DNA from: Candidatus Sphingobacterium stercoripullorum
Lineage (GTDB): Bacteria; Bacteroidota; Bacteroidia; Sphingobacteriales; Sphingobacteriaceae
Reading direction: 5' to 3'
Assembly (NCBI GenBank): GCA_019114715.1
Contig: DXEZ01000051.1
Coordinates: forward strand, 1 to 10,105
Length of the DNA stretch: 10,105 bases
Shown piece after piece: positions 6,984 through 10,105 of this stretch. Below the pieces are notes generated by a model. The model was not told where the DNA came from and searched no databases. It worked only from the letters and a program-made list of their open reading frames with translations. The number at the start of each line of letters is the position of its first letter. Positions within the stretch are counted from its first letter, which is position 1. The translations under genes and the position numbers were made by a program.

Positions 6984-8018
6984 TTAATCTTTATAGAATT
7001 CTGGACGTTCTGGGAAATCTAAATCTTGTTTTTCTCCATCATTTTCTAGAGATACCAAGGCTGCATCTGCAGTAACAGCAGCAATATATCCATCCCAAGC
7101 AGAAGGACCTTCTGGTGAATTTCCTTGCGATACATGATCTATGAAATCACGGAATTCAATATCATAAGCACTTTCAAAACGTGCTTTCCAATCTGTTAAA
7201 ATCTTTGTACTGTATTGTGCATCTAATCGAGTAGCTACTTGAGGTACTGTTGGTAACTCTAAGACACCTTCTTCACCGATGACATCACACTTGATATCAT
7301 ATCCATATTGACAACGTACAAATACTTGAAGATAGATATTAATACCCTTTTTAGTTTCCATCATCACAATTTGTGGATCTTTAATATCTTTATTTTGTAC
7401 ATGACGCGTTTGTAGTGGTGAAAATACTCTAATGTTCTTATAATCATCACTTATTAACCAATGGTTTAGATCGATTTCATGAATTGCAGTTTCTATGATA
7501 GAACGTGTAGAATCATACTCTTCAGGTTGTGTTTGATTGTAATGACGTTCATCAATCATTAGTGGTTGGCCAATCACACCATCATCAATCATTTTCTTCA
7601 TTTGAACATATTCAGGAGCATAATGACGCATAAATCCTACTTGTAACATACGTCTACCTTGCTTCTTTTCTTCCTCAATAATATCCATACATTGTTTAGC
7701 ATCTAATGCAAGTGGTTTTTCACAAAATGTGAATTTTCCTTCCTTCAAAGCTGCCATTACGACTTCATAATGTGCTTCATTACTTGCTGTACATACGACT
7801 ACATCTACATCTGGATCTTTTACTAAATCATGATAATCTGAGTAATCCTTTGCTTCTAATCCTAAATCATCTAATGCTTTTTGTGCTTTTCCTGGAACAA
7901 TATCACATACAGCTGTTACATCTACATTTGCTATTGTCTTAGTTAAACGATGTAGATGATCTCTACCAATAAATCCTATACCTACAATACCTACTTTAGT
8001 AATCTTTGCTTCTGACAT
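6984..8018 (-). CDS. iolG: inositol 2-dehydrogenase, Bacillus IolG type (Gfo/Idh/MocA family)
   Basis: 344 residues; oxidises myo-inositol (or a related cyclitol) to 2-keto-myo-inositol with NAD+. The Rossmann domain shows GIGFIG at 13-18, and CEKPLAL carries the catalytic lysine (Lys101). QVGFMRHY, YGYDIKCDVIGEEGVLELP, SAWDGYIAAVTADA and the terminal ERPEFYK follow Bacillus subtilis IolG closely. Odd: the catalytic D-x3-H motif reads IIETAIHEID, so the usual aspartate is glutamate (Glu176) while His180 is kept; the codon is plainly GAA. ATG at 8018 is preferred to TTG at 8024 because TAGGAGG is ten bases from the ATG and too close to the TTG. It lies 24 bases after iolE, in one transcript with it. 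The substitution may alter stereoisomer preference or activity. Confidence 0.9.
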   Translation of the reverse strand: MSEAKITKVGIVGIGFIGRDHLHRLTKTIANVDVTAVCDIVPGKAQKALDDLGLEAKDYSDYHDLVKDPDVDVVVCTASNEAHYEVVMAALKEGKFTFCEKPLALDAKQCMDIIEEEKKQGRRMLQVGFMRHYAPEYVQMKKMIDDGVIGQPLMIDERHYNQTQPEEYDSTRSIIETAIHEIDLNHWLISDDYKNIRVFSPLQTRHVQNKDIKDPQIVMMETKKGINIYLQVFVRCQYGYDIKCDVIGEEGVLELPTVPQVATRLDAQYSTKILTDWKARFESAYDIEFRDFIDHVSQGNSPEGPSAWDGYIAAVTADAALVSLENDGEKQDLDFPERPEFYKD

Positions 8019-8042
8019 AATCAATAATCCTCCTAATATTAA

Positions 8043-8936
8043 CTAATTTAATAAGTTTTCATCGATATATTTACGAGCCTTCAAAGCCATTTCCAAAGGA
8101 TTAGCCTTATCTGGATCTTGTTCTGCTTCAATTACAATCCAACCTTTATATCCATTATCTACAAGTTTCTTATAAACAGGAACAAAATCTAAATCTCCAT
8201 CTCCTGGAACAGTAAACATACCATTTAAAAATGCTCCTTGGAACGTTAAACCTTTTTCACGAGAATCACGTTCTTTATCTTTACGAACATCTTTAAAATG
8301 TACATGTACTATGCGGTCAATGTAGCTATCTAATAGATCCATATAGTCTCCATCTGAAACATAAATGTGGCCTGTATCATATAATAAGCCTACTAAATTA
8401 GGATCAGTGTTTGCCATCAATCTATCTACTTCTTCTTTCGTTTGAATACCTGTTCCCATATGATGGTGATATGCAACTTTGATATCATATTTAGCAGCAA
8501 TCTCACCATAGTGATTTAATCCTTCACAAACCTTATCCCATTCAGCATCCGTAAAATGTGGTTTTTCTGTAAAAATATTCTTATCATCCATTTGTTGAAT
8601 AGAATATGTTTGTTCTGATACAACAGCAACATGTGCTCCAACTGCTTTTAAGAATTGACAATGTTTTTCAAATGCTTCACTAGCTTTTTCAATCCCATCT
8701 CTTATAATAAAGCTACTGAACCATTGACCTGCTATATGAAGATTTCTTAATCTTAACTCATAATTTAACTTGTCAGGTCCTGGGAAAAATCCTCCTACTT
8801 CTGTACCTTCAAAACCAGCTACTACAATGTCACTCAATAATTGCTGTAAGTTATTATCTTTTCCTATGGATGGAATATCATCGTTTCTCCAACCAATTGG
8901 TGCTATTCCCCATGTAATACCATTTTTATCTGCCAT
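8043..8936 (-). CDS. iolE: 2-keto-myo-inositol (inosose) dehydratase IolE
   Basis: 297 residues, the same length as Bacillus subtilis IolE and very similar to it from end to end. It removes water from 2-keto-myo-inositol to give 3D-(3,5/4)-trihydroxycyclohexane-1,2-dione, the second step of inositol breakdown in the cytoplasm. It is a TIM-barrel metal enzyme of the xylose-isomerase-like/AP-endonuclease-2 superfamily. Visible family motifs are WGIAPIGWRNDD (9-20), GTEVGGFFP (44-52), RNLHIAGQWFSSFIIRDGIE (64-83), YHHHMGTG (156-163), LLYDTGH (184-190), HVHFKDVR (211-218), VPGDG (243-247) and VIEAEQDP (268-275). AGGAGG lies eight bases before the ATG and overlaps the stop codon of the upstream dehydrogenase, suggesting translational coupling. 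This is the most secure identification in the window and fixes the operon's role. Confidence 0.97.
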   Translation of the reverse strand: MADKNGITWGIAPIGWRNDDIPSIGKDNNLQQLLSDIVVAGFEGTEVGGFFPGPDKLNYELRLRNLHIAGQWFSSFIIRDGIEKASEAFEKHCQFLKAVGAHVAVVSEQTYSIQQMDDKNIFTEKPHFTDAEWDKVCEGLNHYGEIAAKYDIKVAYHHHMGTGIQTKEEVDRLMANTDPNLVGLLYDTGHIYVSDGDYMDLLDSYIDRIVHVHFKDVRKDKERDSREKGLTFQGAFLNGMFTVPGDGDLDFVPVYKKLVDNGYKGWIVIEAEQDPDKANPLEMALKARKYIDENLLN

Positions 8937-8948
8937 AATAAATTCCTC

Positions 8949-9968
8949 CTATAAATCTTCTATTTTAACTGGCTTCTTATCTCTTAAAGATTTTGCTGCA
9001 GCTTCTGCTAACTTGATAGCTTTGATGCCATCCTCATACGATCCTAAAACTCTATCTCCTATTTCTTTTCCTTCTACCAACGATATAAATTGTTCGATTT
9101 CACTCTTATAAGCATCCATATATCTTTGTAAGAAAAAGAACATCGGCTTATCACTTTGAACATCTTCAGATGAATAGTACTCTGTTGTTGTATCGTTAAC
9201 ATTATTAGCCTTAGCCATGCCTTTAGAACCAAACAATTCTATACGTTGATCATACCCATAAACAGCTTGTCTACTGTTATCTATAACGCCTATCATTCCA
9301 TTATCATACGTAAGTGTTACGATAGCTGTATCGATATCACCAGCATCTGCTATAGCAGGATCTATCAAATTAGCACCAGTTGCATATACTTCTGTAATTT
9401 CATGATCAGGAATGAATCTAGCCATATCAAAGTCATGAATCATCATATCCATGAATAATCCGCCTGAATGCTTGACATAATCTATAGATGGTGGTTCAGG
9501 ATCTCGTGAAGTTATCTTAAGTACTTGTGGTTCACCAATATTTCCTAGCTGACGATGTTCAACAATTCTATAAAAATTTTTGTCAAACCGTCTATTAAAA
9601 CCTACGCCCATAATAATATTAGACTTTTTCACATCTTCATATGAATTCAATATTTCATTCATATCAAAGCCTAGTGGTTTTTCACAGAAAATATTTTTTC
9701 CAGCTTTAGCAGCCGCAGAAACCATAGCCGGATGTAAATCAGTAGGTGTACAAATCAATACAGCGTCAACTGAACTATCACTTAATACTTCCTCATAATC
9801 AGTAATGACTGTATATCCTTCATACTTTTTTTTCCAAGAATCATCAGCAGCTATATCACATAGGTACTTTATGTTTACGCTATCATTAGACTTTAAATTC
9901 TTGAAGTGTATACTTCCGATTCTCCCTACTCCGATAATCGCTACATTAATTTTTTTATCCAAACTCAT
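8949..9968 (-). CDS. iolG: inositol 2-dehydrogenase, IdhA type (Gfo/Idh/MocA family)
   Basis: A 339-residue NAD-dependent dehydrogenase, first gene of the inositol operon. GVGRIG is at residues 13-18, CEKPLG carries the catalytic lysine (Lys97), and GGLFMDMMIHDFDM holds the catalytic D-x3-H pair (Asp174, His178), all intact. GDIDTAIVTLTY and IDNSRQAVYGYDQRIELFGSKGMA are characteristic of IdhA-type inositol dehydrogenases of rhizobia and actinobacteria, a branch distinct from Bacillus IolG. ATG at 9968 is chosen over GTG at 9974 because AGAGGTGG lies just before the ATG. The TAG stop overlaps the iolE ribosome site. With the Bacillus-type IolG downstream it probably covers a second isomer (scyllo-, D-chiro- or myo-inositol); which one cannot be told. 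The symbol is given for the function; idhA would also fit. Confidence 0.87.
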   Translation of the reverse strand: MSLDKKINVAIIGVGRIGSIHFKNLKSNDSVNIKYLCDIAADDSWKKKYEGYTVITDYEEVLSDSSVDAVLICTPTDLHPAMVSAAAKAGKNIFCEKPLGFDMNEILNSYEDVKKSNIIMGVGFNRRFDKNFYRIVEHRQLGNIGEPQVLKITSRDPEPPSIDYVKHSGGLFMDMMIHDFDMARFIPDHEITEVYATGANLIDPAIADAGDIDTAIVTLTYDNGMIGVIDNSRQAVYGYDQRIELFGSKGMAKANNVNDTTTEYYSSEDVQSDKPMFFFLQRYMDAYKSEIEQFISLVEGKEIGDRVLGSYEDGIKAIKLAEAAAKSLRDKKPVKIEDL

Positions 9969-10002
9969 TCCCACCTCTCAAACTAAAATTAAATATGGCC
10001 AT

Positions 10003-10014
10003 ACTTGTGCAAGT
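10003..10014. promoter_or_regulatory. inverted repeat ACTTGtgCAAGT, candidate repressor operator
   Basis: Two 5-base arms separated by two bases form a compact dyad just upstream of the first inositol gene. It is directly followed by the TATGGCCATA palindrome on one side and GTTAAC on the other. Compact dyads of this form suit LacI-type dimers, but no regulator for this operon is in view. Confidence 0.3.
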
Positions 10015-10071
10015 GTTAACAAAACTTTTAAAATATATAAAAACGAAAATAGTTAACATTTTCACAATGAG

Positions 10072-10087
10072 TTGCAAACGCTTTACA
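10072..10087. promoter_or_regulatory. cre-like site (CcpA or other LacI-family operator) upstream of the inositol operon
   Basis: TTGCAAACGCTTTACA is a near-palindrome with arms GCAAA and TTTAC around a central CGC. It is one base longer at the centre than a standard cre, so it fits the consensus with a shifted half. It may bind CcpA or a LacI-family inositol repressor. It lies about 105 bases upstream of the first ATG. Confidence 0.45.
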
Positions 10088-10105
10088 CCTAATATGATAT
10101 TCTTA

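Larger units (their letters stand above)
9969..10105 (-). promoter_or_regulatory. upstream regulatory region of the inositol operon
   Basis: No gene is visible in these 137 AT-rich bases up to the window edge. They hold a cre-like site, two GTTAAC hexamers (10015-10020 and 10052-10057), an inverted repeat ACTTGTGCAAGT (10003-10014) and the palindrome TATGGCCATA (9994-10003). A possible minus-strand promoter is TTAACA (10014-10019) with CATATT 16 bases on, with the inverted repeat inside its spacer. That would give a leader of under 20 bases, so the true promoter could instead lie nearer the cre-like site. Confidence 0.4.

Noticed and set aside
8043..8936. IolE-like enzyme of C-glycoside or 3-keto-sugar cleavage rather than a true inosose dehydratase
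   Set aside because: Length and motifs match Bacillus IolE end to end, and iolG and iolT genes adjoin it; the divergent Dgp-type proteins would not match so fully.
1..10105. CRISPR arrays, insertion sequences, tRNA or rRNA genes, phage or defence genes
   Set aside because: No regularly spaced repeats, transposase frames, cloverleaf-like segments or defence motifs were seen; the window is filled by two metabolic operons.

Overview
The window is AT-rich (roughly one-third G+C by eye). Every gene lies on the minus strand, so the biology reads from right to left. Strong AGGAGG-type ribosome sites, sigma-A-like promoter elements, CcpA-type cre sequences, a glucitol-family PTS and Bacillus-like inositol proteins point to a low-GC Gram-positive bacterium (Bacillota). 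Lactobacillales or Erysipelotrichales would fit, but the sequence alone does not settle the genus.

Right-hand operon, 9968 down to about 4508 (inositol). In transcription order it holds an IdhA-type inositol 2-dehydrogenase, IolE (2-keto-myo-inositol dehydratase), a Bacillus-type IolG, an IolT-type sugar/inositol MFS transporter, and a third Gfo/Idh/MocA dehydrogenase. This third gene is broken by an internal deletion that removed its NAD-binding motif and shifted the frame. A hairpin with a short U-tract separates iolG from iolT. A very strong intrinsic terminator (16-bp perfect stem) ends the unit. The upstream region, 9969-10105, has a cre-like site and small inverted repeats. Uptake, oxidation and dehydration of inositol are encoded here, but iolD, iolB, iolC, iolJ and iolA are not in view.

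Left-hand operon, about 4380 down to position 1 (polyol PTS). A clear promoter (TTTACA-17-TAATAT) has its -35 inside a cre site and its -10 inside an imperfect inverted repeat. The same region carries four roughly helically phased copies of a 9-bp motif. The genes are a Rossmann/SAF-domain oxidoreductase resembling homoserine dehydrogenase and DXR-like (DRL) proteins, then glucitol-family PTS EIIA, EIIC and EIIBC, the accessory protein GutM, and a SorC-family sugar-sensing regulator that runs off the left edge. No SrlD-type sorbitol-6-phosphate dehydrogenase is present. The SAF oxidoreductase is therefore the natural candidate for the enzyme acting on the phosphorylated product, and the substrate may not be sorbitol.

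Together this looks like a carbohydrate-utilisation island with two adjacent catabolite-controlled operons for polyhydroxylated compounds (a cyclitol and a phosphorylated polyol). The points most worth a second look are the SAF oxidoreductase/PTS pairing, the phased operator array, the broken dehydrogenase with its likely microhomology scar, and the Asp-to-Glu change at the catalytic position of IolG.
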